Part shown: positions 46,612 to 55,888 of the stretch, piece after piece
How the letters are laid out: every line of letters begins with the position of its first letter
Numbering within the stretch: the stretch's first letter is position 1
Origin: an uncultured Flammeovirgaceae bacterium
Lineage (GTDB): Bacteria; Bacteroidota; Bacteroidia; Cytophagales; Cyclobacteriaceae
NCBI GenBank assembly: GCA_937883755.1
Contig: CAKZYA010000013.1
Coordinates: 59,092-123,091 of the forward strand
DNA: 64,000 nucleotides
Direction: 5' to 3'
Made by a program: the position numbers and the translations under genes
The notes under the pieces: generated by a model
Databases searched by the model: none
Told to the model about the DNA's origin: nothing
The model's input: the letters and a program-made list of their open reading frames with translations, nothing else

Positions 46612-46704
46612 GGGAAGAGCTATTTCTTTAGATAGCTTGAAAAATGATACCACAATGGTAATGTGCTGGTTATCAGTTCTATCTAAAAATAGAGAGGCGT
46701 GAAG

Positions 46705-46744
46705 TGTATCAAAATGTAACAGTCAACTGTCCCGTTCTGATACA
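46705..46744. promoter_or_regulatory. Extended dyad upstream of the FtsX-like permease
   Basis: TGTATCA (46705-46711) and TGATACA (46738-46744) enclose ACAGT-CA-ACTGT (46719-46730), giving a nested 40-bp palindrome about 95 bases before the permease start. Position and symmetry suit an activator binding site, for example for a sigma54-dependent regulator. It has no T tract, so a terminator for the minus-strand gene beginning at 47623 is less likely. Confidence 0.45.
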
Positions 46745-46753
46745 ATCTATATC

Positions 46754-47623
46754 TTAGTCTTGATTAAAAAGCTGTTGGATTTTCTCAACTACTTTTCCGT
46801 GTTCTTCCGAGGACGATACTGTAAGATCAGCTAAGCTTATGTAAAAAGTATTATTTACTGAAGTCATTAGGGGTACTGCACCCTTTTGACGACCAAAGCC
46901 AAACACAACCATGCCATCGGACGAAAGAAGTCCTTCTGAAGTATTGCCTAAAACTCCCAGCAAATCAGAGTGACTATCCGGCTCCTGCATTCCGAGTAGT
47001 AAAGTACGCTGGTACGCTTTACTTCCGAAATAAGCCCACTGCCAGTTACCTGTAGCTCGCTCTTCTTTAAAATAATCAGGTAATTCAGTCTGATAACCTA
47101 ACTTATCCGTTCCCCAATAAAAATCATTAGGAGAATAACTACCGCCGGGAGTCCCTTCATATAAGAACCAGTACGCATGTTCAGTATCTACTTTTTCCAT
47201 AGTTACGGTAGCATACGTATCATGAAAAATCCATGTCCACTGCCACTTACCGCTGTTGCTATAAGTACGAATTTTATTCTCACCAACAATCTCGCTCGTA
47301 CACTGGTCAAAGCCAGGATGTCCCGCTCCACCATCATCTGATTGGAACACAAAGTTAGGCAGCCCTCGAAACCCTGCTGCGGCTGATGCCGGATACTCAC
47401 TCAGCGGGTCTTTCTTAAAAGCAATCCAATCGTTGCCCTCAGGGTCAATTAAACGAGAGAGGCCTCCTCCGGCCTGATCGTACCAATAGGTAGCCGAAGC
47501 CGTTTGTACTACAAAATGGGGGCGATCTTCATATATCGTTTCATCAATTTGAATTGGAGAACAACTGCCCAGAATAATACTCAAGGATATGGCTAGTGAG
47601 ACCAAGAAGAATAACTTACTCAT
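46754..47623 (-). CDS. Conserved-type lipoprotein of unknown function
   Basis: 289 residues from the ATG at 47623. Lipoprotein signal peptide ending IILGSC (Cys about residue 20). The body is beta-rich with many aromatics (ATYWYDQAGGGLSRL, GLPNFVFQSDDGG, WQWTWIFHDTYATVTMEK, GTPGGSYSPNDFYWGTD). I do not recognise the family; the pattern suggests a carbohydrate-active or carbohydrate-binding beta-sandwich. It starts 8 bases before the end of the upstream gene, so both are translated together. Confidence 0.7.
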   Translation of the reverse strand: MSKLFFLVSLAISLSIILGSCSPIQIDETIYEDRPHFVVQTASATYWYDQAGGGLSRLIDPEGNDWIAFKKDPLSEYPASAAAGFRGLPNFVFQSDDGGAGHPGFDQCTSEIVGENKIRTYSNSGKWQWTWIFHDTYATVTMEKVDTEHAYWFLYEGTPGGSYSPNDFYWGTDKLGYQTELPDYFKEERATGNWQWAYFGSKAYQRTLLLGMQEPDSHSDLLGVLGNTSEGLLSSDGMVVFGFGRQKGAVPLMTSVNNTFYISLADLTVSSSEEHGKVVEKIQQLFNQD

Positions 47624-48677
47624 CGTTAATAGGAATGACCGAAAATGAACCAAATGTAACATCGGTATTGTGCGCTAATAGTAATGCGCTGCCTGATTGA
47701 ATGTTATTGGGAGTAAATTCTTCAGCTACTACGTCCCAATCACTAGGCTCAGCACTTCCATCCTCCCATAGCTTTACATAGTAGTGGGTAAGTGAATCGT
47801 GAATAGTGAGTACCCGATGCTTCATTTGGTATTTCACTCCTAGCTCAATATTTCTAATTCCACTAGAGTCTTCTACGTACAAATGCTCACCATCAAACAC
47901 TCTCCATCGACAGCTGTCCAGGTTATCTGTCAGGCGAAATTCAGCAGTTGCCCCTAGAGGAAACCACTTAGTGTGAGGCTGATTATCGTCAAAATCATGC
48001 CCTGGCCAACGAGTAGCAATGGCAGCGTGGCTCACATTGAATGTAGGTGGGCCAGGACGAGGTAGGGTGAAATCGTGAAAAATCACCGAGGTTGACACCT
48101 CATAATCACGCCAGGAAGTATCGCCAAAAGCCAATACCCGATCATAATACGGTTCTTCCGTTCTTACTCCTCCCTCTACCAATTTCCATTTTCCGTCTAC
48201 AATTTGAACAACATCCTCAATCTGCTGAACGGTATCCCAGTCTACGGCATACGGTAAAGGCCAGTGCTGTTCTGAGGTAAATTGTACATTTACTGTTTCA
48301 CTTACTTGTATCCCTAATGAGTCTACCGCAGTAATGATTAATCTATTTTCCCCTTCTTGAAGTGAGTCCTGATGCAAATCTATATTGAAATCACCGTTGC
48401 GGGCAAGTCGCCTTCCATCTTCTCCGATGGAAAGAACATGAGGTGAACCACCATTAATCGAATAGCTAAGTGTTTGCAGAGCCGTATCTGGTTGAATATT
48501 ACCGAGCACATTGATCCATTGCTGCGTTAGTCCTAGTTGACCAAAGTGCTGGTCAGTTCCATACCATACATTAATTTGGAGAGGAGAAGAGGCAGGTGTT
48601 TGACAGCCAAGCATCAAGCCAGCAAAGCTTAATACTGAGAATATCCAACCGATGTGCGAATGAGAAGTACTATTCAT
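47616..48677 (-). CDS. Lipoprotein with Ig-like and LamG/DUF1080-like regions
   Basis: 353 residues, lipobox FAGLMLGC. Residues of about 35-130 look like a beta-sandwich (LSYSINGGSPHVLSIGEDG, GENRLIITAVDS). The second half resembles concanavalin-like/DUF1080 domains (WKLVEGGVRTEEPYYDRVL, FRLTDNLDSCRWRVFDG, YYVKLWEDGSAEPSDW). Such domains bind or cleave glycans at the cell surface. It is coupled to the next lipoprotein, and neighbours another secreted pair at 50-54 kb. Confidence 0.7.
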   Translation of the reverse strand: MNSTSHSHIGWIFSVLSFAGLMLGCQTPASSPLQINVWYGTDQHFGQLGLTQQWINVLGNIQPDTALQTLSYSINGGSPHVLSIGEDGRRLARNGDFNIDLHQDSLQEGENRLIITAVDSLGIQVSETVNVQFTSEQHWPLPYAVDWDTVQQIEDVVQIVDGKWKLVEGGVRTEEPYYDRVLAFGDTSWRDYEVSTSVIFHDFTLPRPGPPTFNVSHAAIATRWPGHDFDDNQPHTKWFPLGATAEFRLTDNLDSCRWRVFDGEHLYVEDSSGIRNIELGVKYQMKHRVLTIHDSLTHYYVKLWEDGSAEPSDWDVVAEEFTPNNIQSGSALLLAHNTDVTFGSFSVIPINDE

Positions 48678-48772
48678 TTGGTGCGATATTCGTTAAAAAT
48701 ACGTTTATTAGATAAAATTCAAAACATTCATTGATCTGTCTTGTAGCATAACTCCAACAAGTGAATATTTTT

Positions 48773-50176
48773 ATGAACTTATTGTATAGCACTTGGGCAT
48801 ATATATCAAAGCAAGGAATAGAGAAGTACCAGACTTTTGAAGACCAGAGGGCTATCCGAATAATGAACCAGTCGGGATTAGTGGCAGGATTAGTGCTTCT
48901 GCTAAGTACTGCTAAACTGTACGGGCTGGGGATTCCAGCTAAGGCAATAGTTTTCTTATTAAGCTTTGCGTTGGTATACCTTTCACTACCTTTGATAAAT
49001 CGTTACTTGGGAAAATCGTGGGCGCGGGCAACCCTCTTTGGAGTTTCTGGCATATTTGTATTTTGGGAAAGCTCTACCTTTGGTTACGAAAGCCATACTC
49101 ACTATGGGTTTTTACTAGTTATCTTAGCCGCTGTTCTTAACTTATTCAAGCAATACTGTATCCTTTTCTGGTCAACCATAGGCTTTTGCTTGTTTTTGAT
49201 AGCTTTGTTGTATGCTACTAACTTTTCTCTATTCTCACTCCCCGAAATCTCCCTCAACACGAAAGTTCAGTTTGGTCATATTGAATTTGCCGCATTATTG
49301 CTGACTATCGGACTGTTGGCTGCCATCTATGCCACTAACCAGCAAGCACTAATTAATAAGCTTAAATCAACTCAGGATCAGCTCAAAACCAAAAACCAGG
49401 CTCTAACCAAAGTAAATAAAGAGCTTGACCAATTCGTATATAGTGTGTCCCACGATCTTCGTGCCCCAATAGCCTCTGTACTAGGTCTTATTGATTTAAG
49501 CATGAACGAGGAGAATGTAGCCATGCTCAAGGAGTATTTACAGCTAAAGAAAAAGAGCTTACATAAACTCGATAACTTTATTAGTGAATTAATAGACTTC
49601 TCCCGTAACTCTCGATTAGGGATTCAACATAATGAGATCGATTGGGAAAGTTTAGTAGAGACTATCTTAGAAGAGCAGAGTCACTCAGAACAAGCCATGA
49701 AGATTACTAAAACGGTATCCGTTGAGCAGTCAACTTCTTTTATCAGTGACCAGAAACGATTAAGAATTATATTACAAAACCTAATATCTAACAGTATCCG
49801 ATATAGCGACCTCAACCAAGAACACCCTTCTCTGAAAGTGGTAGTTTCTGCCAATAACCAGGATGCAGAGATAAAAGTATATGATAACGGGATTGGAATT
49901 CAGAAAGAGCACCTACCCCGTATCTTTGAGATGTTCTTCCGAGCGCAAGAGAATAATGTTGGTTCAGGGTTAGGATTATATATCGTGAAGGAAGCTGTTG
50001 AGAAAATAGGAGGACAAATAAAGGTTCTCTCCCGCTTTGGAGAAGAAACTATTTTTACTGTTATTATCCCCAATTTGCAGAATGAAGTAGTAAATACTCC
50101 TCAGAATAACGATACGTCCCCAGCTATGACTGACGCGACTCCTCAAGGTGCCGACCTATCTCATAGGGAACTATAG
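48773..50176 (+). CDS. Membrane sensor histidine kinase
   Basis: 467 residues from the ATG at 48773. About six membrane segments fill residues 25-190, then a short coiled linker (KLKSTQDQLKTKNQALTK). The phosphoacceptor His lies in YSVSHDLRAPIASVLGL. The ATPase domain follows with NLISNSIRYS (N box), VYDNGIGI (G1) and GSGLGLYIVKEAVEKIGG (G2). No response regulator is adjacent, so it is an orphan. Its 3' end overlaps the convergent gene by 16 bases. The ligand of the membrane domain is unknown. Confidence 0.88.
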   Translation: MNLLYSTWAYISKQGIEKYQTFEDQRAIRIMNQSGLVAGLVLLLSTAKLYGLGIPAKAIVFLLSFALVYLSLPLINRYLGKSWARATLFGVSGIFVFWESSTFGYESHTHYGFLLVILAAVLNLFKQYCILFWSTIGFCLFLIALLYATNFSLFSLPEISLNTKVQFGHIEFAALLLTIGLLAAIYATNQQALINKLKSTQDQLKTKNQALTKVNKELDQFVYSVSHDLRAPIASVLGLIDLSMNEENVAMLKEYLQLKKKSLHKLDNFISELIDFSRNSRLGIQHNEIDWESLVETILEEQSHSEQAMKITKTVSVEQSTSFISDQKRLRIILQNLISNSIRYSDLNQEHPSLKVVVSANNQDAEIKVYDNGIGIQKEHLPRIFEMFFRAQENNVGSGLGLYIVKEAVEKIGGQIKVLSRFGEETIFTVIIPNLQNEVVNTPQNNDTSPAMTDATPQGADLSHREL

Positions 50177-51708
50177 CGGACTTTTACCACAATTCCTGGC
50201 CACTGCACTTCCATTCCGTGCACCATCTGGCCCTGAAACAACGGGGTTTTCAGGGTAGTAATAGTATTCTTCCCGGCTTGCAGTACGTGAGTATCTTCCT
50301 GAGTGATTATATGAAGCATGGCATCGTAGCAAGGATCTTCGCGAGAATATACCAGATGTTCATTAAACAAAATTCCATTAGAATAACAAGGACTCCAGCT
50401 AATCCAGATAAGCTGATAATCCATTGCTTGTTGAATATCTTCTGAAATACTGATAGTCTCAGAAAACTCCTCAGAACGGGTGACCCACTGAGCAGGCACA
50501 TCTTGGGGTTTATACAGCTTTACCGAAAAGTCTCGTGGGGGTAATTCTAAAGATTCCAGGGCAGAAGTGGCGTAGATGATGTCGTCTTTCGTAGAAATCC
50601 GAGCGTACACTTTCATGGGTTCGGGCTGATCGGGTAGCCAATTGGTATCCCAGTCTGCTGTAAATGGCGCAGATGAACTACTCCCTATGTGGCAAACTAA
50701 CTGCCCCCGGTGCAGGTGAGCATGCCACTGCCGATACTGTCCGTTGCCCTCCCAGTCCGCATCCTCGTAGTAGCCCACGTAATCAACTCGCTTAATTTCA
50801 CCTCTGTTTTCAACATCGAGTGAAAAGCGAAAGTCATTATCGACGAGAGTGGCCTGCACTGGGGAAGTTTCAGAAGCAAATGGTGATGAATGGCTATAGT
50901 AGATACGGAAGGTGACTCCATAGAGTAAGTTCTGCGGCCAACCCCAGTTTTGCGTGCTGTCTACTTTAAAACGAAATGCATTTTCTTTTCCTTCCTTCAA
51001 ATAATCTAGCGGCATTTCTACAGTCGGATTGAAGTGATGCATGTAGTCGTAGGCAGGGGTTGGTATACTATCGGCTTCAGGTAGTAGCAGCCAGTTGCTT
51101 TTATTCACCTGAATCGCGAGTCCTCGGGTGCCCTCGTGGCTGAGTACTTTCTCTACCACTACTTCCGCTTTTACTGCATCTTTTAGATCAATCGCCTTCA
51201 GTAGTGGAATAAACCCATCCTGATGAGCCTCGGCTGGGAAGTGATCATTATTAGTGGTATAGTCAAGCTTTCCCCCTACTCGCAAGAATTTTCCACTTTC
51301 CTTAACTTGAGTGGGTAGCCAATGATACTCACGAAAGATATCACCTGGTTGGGGCTGGGCTACTAATACTTTACTGCAAACGGATATAAGTGCAAGCAAA
51401 AATAAAAAATATACGTCACTGTGAGTAAAGAACGAACGAAGTAGTCTCCTCCCTCTACAGCAGGAGACTGCCGCCAGGCGGTCCCGTTCTCTACCGCTCG
51501 CAGTAACGGAGAATTTATAGTCTTTTTTCCTCTTAGTGAGGGAGGTCAGGGGGATTGCTACCTGATAGTTTGCCTTTAGATTGAAACCAGTTTGGAACAC
51601 AGTACCCCAAACAGCCATTATTACTTGAGAAAATCCATCAAAAATACCCCTAGCCCCCTTTTTCAAAGGGGGAATAGAGACAGTAAACTTTAAAGCTTTC
51701 TTCTTCAT
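50161..51708 (-). CDS. Secreted protein of unknown function, N-terminus invaded by repeats
   Basis: 515 residues from the ATG at 51708, which overlaps the upstream stop (ATGA). The frame starts MKKKALKF, then about 90 residues come from repetitive DNA (for example IPPLKKGARGIF and SCCRGRRLLRSF), and only then a signal-peptide-like core VYFLFLLALISVCSKVLVAQ appears. The mature part is beta-rich (LDYTTNNDHFPAEAHQDGF, WEGNGQYRQWHAHLHRGQ, WISWSPCYSNGILFNEHL); I do not recognise the family. The ancestral signal peptide seems split by insertion, so secretion of the present product is doubtful. Confidence 0.68.
   Translation of the reverse strand: MKKKALKFTVSIPPLKKGARGIFDGFSQVIMAVWGTVFQTGFNLKANYQVAIPLTSLTKRKKDYKFSVTASGRERDRLAAVSCCRGRRLLRSFFTHSDVYFLFLLALISVCSKVLVAQPQPGDIFREYHWLPTQVKESGKFLRVGGKLDYTTNNDHFPAEAHQDGFIPLLKAIDLKDAVKAEVVVEKVLSHEGTRGLAIQVNKSNWLLLPEADSIPTPAYDYMHHFNPTVEMPLDYLKEGKENAFRFKVDSTQNWGWPQNLLYGVTFRIYYSHSSPFASETSPVQATLVDNDFRFSLDVENRGEIKRVDYVGYYEDADWEGNGQYRQWHAHLHRGQLVCHIGSSSSAPFTADWDTNWLPDQPEPMKVYARISTKDDIIYATSALESLELPPRDFSVKLYKPQDVPAQWVTRSEEFSETISISEDIQQAMDYQLIWISWSPCYSNGILFNEHLVYSREDPCYDAMLHIITQEDTHVLQAGKNTITTLKTPLFQGQMVHGMEVQWPGIVVKVRYSSL
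51414..51508. repeat. Palindromic MITE-like repeat inside a gene
   Basis: Imperfect 12-bp ends CGTCACTGTGAG and CTCGCAGTAACG (10 of 12 pair) enclose AGTCTCCT/AGGAGACT (51443-51450, 51462-51469) and CCGCC-A-GGCGG (51471-51481). This is a folded, GC-rich island in AT-rich DNA, typical of non-autonomous interspersed repeats. Confidence 0.7.
51525..51675. repeat. Second and third interspersed repeats in the same gene
   Basis: CCCCCTTT-TTC-AAAGGGGG (51654-51672) is a perfect 8-bp hairpin inside a stretch translating to IPPLKKGARGIF, a peptide widely produced by an intergenic palindrome family. A separate Pu-rich block around 51530-51560 (TTAGTGAGGGAGGTCAGGGG) resembles another such repeat. Confidence 0.55.
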
Positions 51709-54041
51709 GGTTGGGGAGTGCCTTCGTTGATCCATACATCAAGGCGGGGGGTTTTCCAACTGTAGGGTTTGCCGAGTACGTCGTAATCGCCGTCACCGTC
51801 CAGGTCAACCAGGCGACCTTCGTGTACACCGTAGCCGGTAGTCACTACATGTTCGTTGAAGTTTCCTTGTCCGTCTCCGAGTAGTATCCGTATCTTAGCA
51901 TCAGGATTGCCCTCACCGAAGCGCATCTCAGCTGAGAACAAATCTAAATATCCATCTTGGTTAAAATCTAAGAGATCAATAGTATGACCATTATCTAGGC
52001 TGGATACTATTTCTTTCTTATGCCAGGTGCCTTCCCGGTACTCGTAGAGAATCATGGGAGCTACGCCATCCCCTACTACTAAGACAATCTCAGGTCGACC
52101 ACCTTCTACAATCTGCCCAGCAACGGCGCGGGTGAAAACGTAGGAAGCATCTACGATATTCTCCGAGAACTCTCCATTACTCATATACTTAAACCAGCGT
52201 CCTCCGCCGATAATGTCCATCGTTCCATCCCCATCAATATCAGCTTTAGCCAAGCCTTCATGCTCGTTATCGTCTTTCCAACTCGGGTAACCTTCCTGAC
52301 CCAACTGTTCCATCTGGCTATCGGTACTGTATTTATAGATAGGATGAAAGTCCCACTCTTCAGCTTCTTTGGGGTTATCGGGTATTTCGGCTAGGAACAA
52401 AGCTTTTCCTTGCTGGTTCCAGAAGACTAATTCCTGCTGACCATCGCCGTCAAAGTCACCGAAGAGTTGATCGTGGTGTTTGTTACTTCCTGACTTTTTG
52501 ATGGTGTAACGTTCCCAGGGCTGACTGTAATCGGGGTAAGGGTTTGCCCACCACCACACTTCATTGCTGCGGCTTTCTCCCGCAAATACAATGTCTTCAT
52601 CGCCATCACCATCAATATCGTAGTGAGCTGACCCGGCTTCTATGCGTAAAGCTTCGTCTTCTATGATCATCCTATCCCAGCTTTCCCCACTTTTCTTGTA
52701 CCAAACTACCGAAGGCGCGGCAGTACGCTCGGTAATCACAAAATCAGTTACCCCGTCTTTATCCAGATCAGTGGCTAAGGATGCGGTCTGCTGCCCACCA
52801 CTGTTAGGAATGGGTAAGTCACCATTCTCAGAAGAATAATGTTTCCAAGTGATGGCGGGGTCAGCATTATCGTTGCGCCACAGGTGAAGATATTGGTGTT
52901 GATCCCAACCCACGCTGACAATATCCAGATCACCGTCGTTATCCAGGTCGGCTAGTTGAGTGCCCAAATGACTTTCCTTACCAGTATCAAGCTCGTTTTT
53001 GCTGAAGTTTCCCTGACCATCATTGCTCCAGGCTTGCAGCGCTAAGTCAATCCCTTTATGTTCGCTAGTTAGAATATCGGTATCACCATCATTATCCAGG
53101 TCGGCTACGGCTAGGTTGTTCATAGAATACTGGGTAACAACCAAATGACGTTTCCATTTAGCATCTTCCGAAGATACAGGGTTTTCGTACCAAAATAGGT
53201 TACCGTCGGCCTCTAATCCCGGATAACGTTCTTCACTGATAATAATATCAGCTTGCCCATCTCCATTTAAATCGGCTACTTCTACTCGGTCTATCGCATG
53301 ATTGCTGCGTCCGACTACGTTGGTTTTCCAATTTTCGCTGCCATCGCCGGGGTTAGCGAACCATACTACTTTAGTGGGTTCTTCTTTATTCTTTTCAGAA
53401 TAGCCTCCGGCGGCAATATCGATGTCCCCATCTCCATCCAGGTCTCCCGTGCCAATGCCCTCATCCGAGGTATCTTTTCCTACCAGCGTTCTAGGCCACT
53501 CCCCTTTCGTTGGGTCATCCGGTATGGTCAATGCGTAAATATCGCCCGCTCCGGCAATTAATAACTCTGGTTTACCTTGTCCATCTAGCTGGGCAATGGT
53601 AAAACCCTGGCTGTTGACGTGGCTAGTAGCCGGTACTTCAGCTACCTTAGTTGCCCGCCAGGCTGTTCCGGCTTCGTCCTCAGCTTCTAGCCAGTAAACA
53701 GCAGGCAGCGCCATACCGATCACATCGCCGTACTGATCTCCATCCACGTCTACAATGAAAATACCGTCTACATTCATACCAACGTCTTGTTTTTTCCAGT
53801 TGCCACTCAGGTCTTCGCCTGGGTTTACGTACACGTGTCGTCCGGCAAGTATGTCAGGATAGTTGTCATTCGTCAGGTCTCCCATAGCTAAACCAAAGTA
53901 GCGTAGCCAGTTGGGTTCGGCATAATCCCCCCACTTATCGCGGGTAGAATCAAGCTTCATATACGTCCAATGGGATAAGGATTGGGCAGTAGCTGAAAAA
54001 ATAGTCGTTAGAAAAATGAGACAGTGAAGCAGGTATTTCAT
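51705..54041 (-). CDS. Secreted FG-GAP/VCBS repeat protein
   Basis: 778 residues. Signal peptide MKYLLHCLIFLTTIFSATAQ, then at least ten FG-GAP/VCBS-type repeats with calcium-binding D-x-D-x-D motifs (DVDGDQYGDVIG, GDLDGDGDIDIAAGG, ADLNGDGQADIII, ADLDNDGDTDILTSEH, DIDGDGDEDIVFAG, DIDGDGTMDIIGGG). It forms a beta-propeller surface protein; similar proteins accompany polysaccharide-degrading genes. It has no C-terminal sorting domain, so it is probably periplasmic or released. Its stop overlaps the start of the next gene. Confidence 0.9.
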   Translation of the reverse strand: MKYLLHCLIFLTTIFSATAQSLSHWTYMKLDSTRDKWGDYAEPNWLRYFGLAMGDLTNDNYPDILAGRHVYVNPGEDLSGNWKKQDVGMNVDGIFIVDVDGDQYGDVIGMALPAVYWLEAEDEAGTAWRATKVAEVPATSHVNSQGFTIAQLDGQGKPELLIAGAGDIYALTIPDDPTKGEWPRTLVGKDTSDEGIGTGDLDGDGDIDIAAGGYSEKNKEEPTKVVWFANPGDGSENWKTNVVGRSNHAIDRVEVADLNGDGQADIIISEERYPGLEADGNLFWYENPVSSEDAKWKRHLVVTQYSMNNLAVADLDNDGDTDILTSEHKGIDLALQAWSNDGQGNFSKNELDTGKESHLGTQLADLDNDGDLDIVSVGWDQHQYLHLWRNDNADPAITWKHYSSENGDLPIPNSGGQQTASLATDLDKDGVTDFVITERTAAPSVVWYKKSGESWDRMIIEDEALRIEAGSAHYDIDGDGDEDIVFAGESRSNEVWWWANPYPDYSQPWERYTIKKSGSNKHHDQLFGDFDGDGQQELVFWNQQGKALFLAEIPDNPKEAEEWDFHPIYKYSTDSQMEQLGQEGYPSWKDDNEHEGLAKADIDGDGTMDIIGGGRWFKYMSNGEFSENIVDASYVFTRAVAGQIVEGGRPEIVLVVGDGVAPMILYEYREGTWHKKEIVSSLDNGHTIDLLDFNQDGYLDLFSAEMRFGEGNPDAKIRILLGDGQGNFNEHVVTTGYGVHEGRLVDLDGDGDYDVLGKPYSWKTPRLDVWINEGTPQP

Positions 54042-54330
54042 AAAAGTACTGAGTTAGGTTGTGGGGTGAAAATAAGGATTTTAGCAGAAAGTTTGCTGTC
54101 ATTACCAACGAAACAGATCCATACAGTGGAAACCTACTGCTTTTCAATAGAAGATTACTCCCTTTAGCTAAGGCTAGACACCTTTGTCAAAGTGGCGTTA
54201 GAAAAAACAGGGTAGTACGGTAATACAATCTTTGTCTACACTACTATTCGCCCTCTCTTTTAACTCTCTTCTGTTAAGTAAGGCGCTTTACAGGTTGTAC
54301 CAAAATGAAACAACGTTTATATTGGCTGGT

Positions 54331-55713
54331 ATGGACAAACAAGAGGGTAATATTCTTATTGTAGATGATGACCAAGCGGTGCTCTACACTGCTAAACTTA
54401 TATTAAAGCAACACTTTACTCACGTACGAACTGAGCCCTCTCCTTCGCAGATTGCTAACCATTTACAGAAGCAACCTTACGATGTGCTGCTATTAGATAT
54501 GAATTTTGCCCAAGGGAATACCAGTGGTCAAGAGGGCTTATTTTGGATTAAGCAAGTGCGGGAGCTAGACCCTAAAGTGCAAATTGTGGTCACCACTGCC
54601 TACGGCGATATCGAGCTAGCAGTAACGGCTATGAAGGAAGGCGCAGTGGATTTTTTAACCAAACCCTGGGAAAAGGAAAAGCTACTAGCAACAGTAACTT
54701 CGGTTTACCAATTGAGTCGATCTAAAAGTGAAGTAGAGAAACTTAAACACCAACAACAAGCCCTTAGCTACGACTTAGATAGTGCTTTTGCTGACATTAT
54801 CAGTGAGAGTGAAGCCATGCGCCCGGTATTTAAAACTATTGAGAAAGTGGCTCAAACTGATGCCAACGTATTGGTACTAGGAGAAAATGGTACCGGAAAA
54901 GAGCTAGTGGCTCGCGCTATTCATCGGGCTTCATTACGGGCAAATCAACCCTTTATTAAAGTTGATTTAGGTACCATTAGCGAGACATTGTTTGAGTCAG
55001 AGTTGTTTGGCCATAGCAAGGGGGCGTTTACCGGGGCAGTAGACAACCGAGCGGGCCGCTTTGAAGTAGCCTCGGGTGGTACGCTCTTCTTAGATGAAAT
55101 TGGTAATCTATCACCTGCTTTGCAGGCTAAATTACTGACGGCTATCCAGAGTAAGCAAATCACTCGAGTAGGAACCAATCAACTTACTCCGGTTGATGTG
55201 CGTCTGATTAGCGCTACCAATCAGCCAATTTACGAGTTGTCAGAAGGTAACTCTCCTCAGTTTCGGCAAGACTTATTGTACCGAATTAATACGGTAGAGA
55301 TTAACATTCCCTTGCTTCGTGAGCGCTCCGAGGACATTCCGCTGCTAGTCAATCATTACTTGCAAGTTTATGGTAAGAAATATCACAAACAGCTTGCTCC
55401 TATCAGTCCGTCAGTTGTGAGCACTTTGCAACGCTATACTTGGCCAGGTAATGTGCGGGAGTTGCAACACGCCGTAGAACGAGCAGTAATTATGAGCGGC
55501 AGTGCTAAGCTGGAGGCCTCCGATCTTTTGGTCGATTCTCAACGCAAAAAAAGCCTTTCTCCTGCAACCATCTCCCTCAATATGGATGAAGTAGAAAAAC
55601 GAGCCATCCAAGAAGCCATTCGAAAACACCAAGGAAACCTTAGTAAAGCTGCCGGGGAGTTGGGCTTAGGCCGCAGTACTTTGTACCGGAAGATGAAGAA
55701 GTATGGGGTTTAG
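54331..55713 (+). CDS. NtrC-family sigma54-dependent response regulator
   Basis: 460 residues from the ATG at 54331. An earlier in-frame TTG at 54232 adds only a non-homologous leader. Receiver domain with the phosphoacceptor Asp56 (DVLLLDMNFA) and the TTAYGDIELAVTAM region; AAA+ domain with Walker A GENGTGKE and the sigma54-contact loop GAFTGAVDNRAG, and LFLDEIGNL. The C-terminal Fis-type helix-turn-helix is AAGELGLGRSTLYRKMKKYG. Paired with the downstream kinase. The 289-base gap before it shows no clear promoter. Confidence 0.93.
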   Translation: MDKQEGNILIVDDDQAVLYTAKLILKQHFTHVRTEPSPSQIANHLQKQPYDVLLLDMNFAQGNTSGQEGLFWIKQVRELDPKVQIVVTTAYGDIELAVTAMKEGAVDFLTKPWEKEKLLATVTSVYQLSRSKSEVEKLKHQQQALSYDLDSAFADIISESEAMRPVFKTIEKVAQTDANVLVLGENGTGKELVARAIHRASLRANQPFIKVDLGTISETLFESELFGHSKGAFTGAVDNRAGRFEVASGGTLFLDEIGNLSPALQAKLLTAIQSKQITRVGTNQLTPVDVRLISATNQPIYELSEGNSPQFRQDLLYRINTVEINIPLLRERSEDIPLLVNHYLQVYGKKYHKQLAPISPSVVSTLQRYTWPGNVRELQHAVERAVIMSGSAKLEASDLLVDSQRKKSLSPATISLNMDEVEKRAIQEAIRKHQGNLSKAAGELGLGRSTLYRKMKKYGV

Positions 55714-55888
55714 TGCTTTGCTATTAGAGTGTTATAGTGCATAATAGTCAGATCACTGTGAAGCGGTATTTAAGTTATTATGTATCCTAGCTATTTTACT
55801 TTATTATATATTGCTTATAGCCCACTACGGAACAAACCTGAGATAAGCTACTAATTGCTGACTTTTCATTATTCACTGCTCGTTATCT

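Noticed and set aside
46612..46704. Sigma54 promoter of the FtsX-like permease
   Set aside because: TGGTATCATTTTTCAAG is the best candidate, but it lacks the GG/GC pair at the required spacing.
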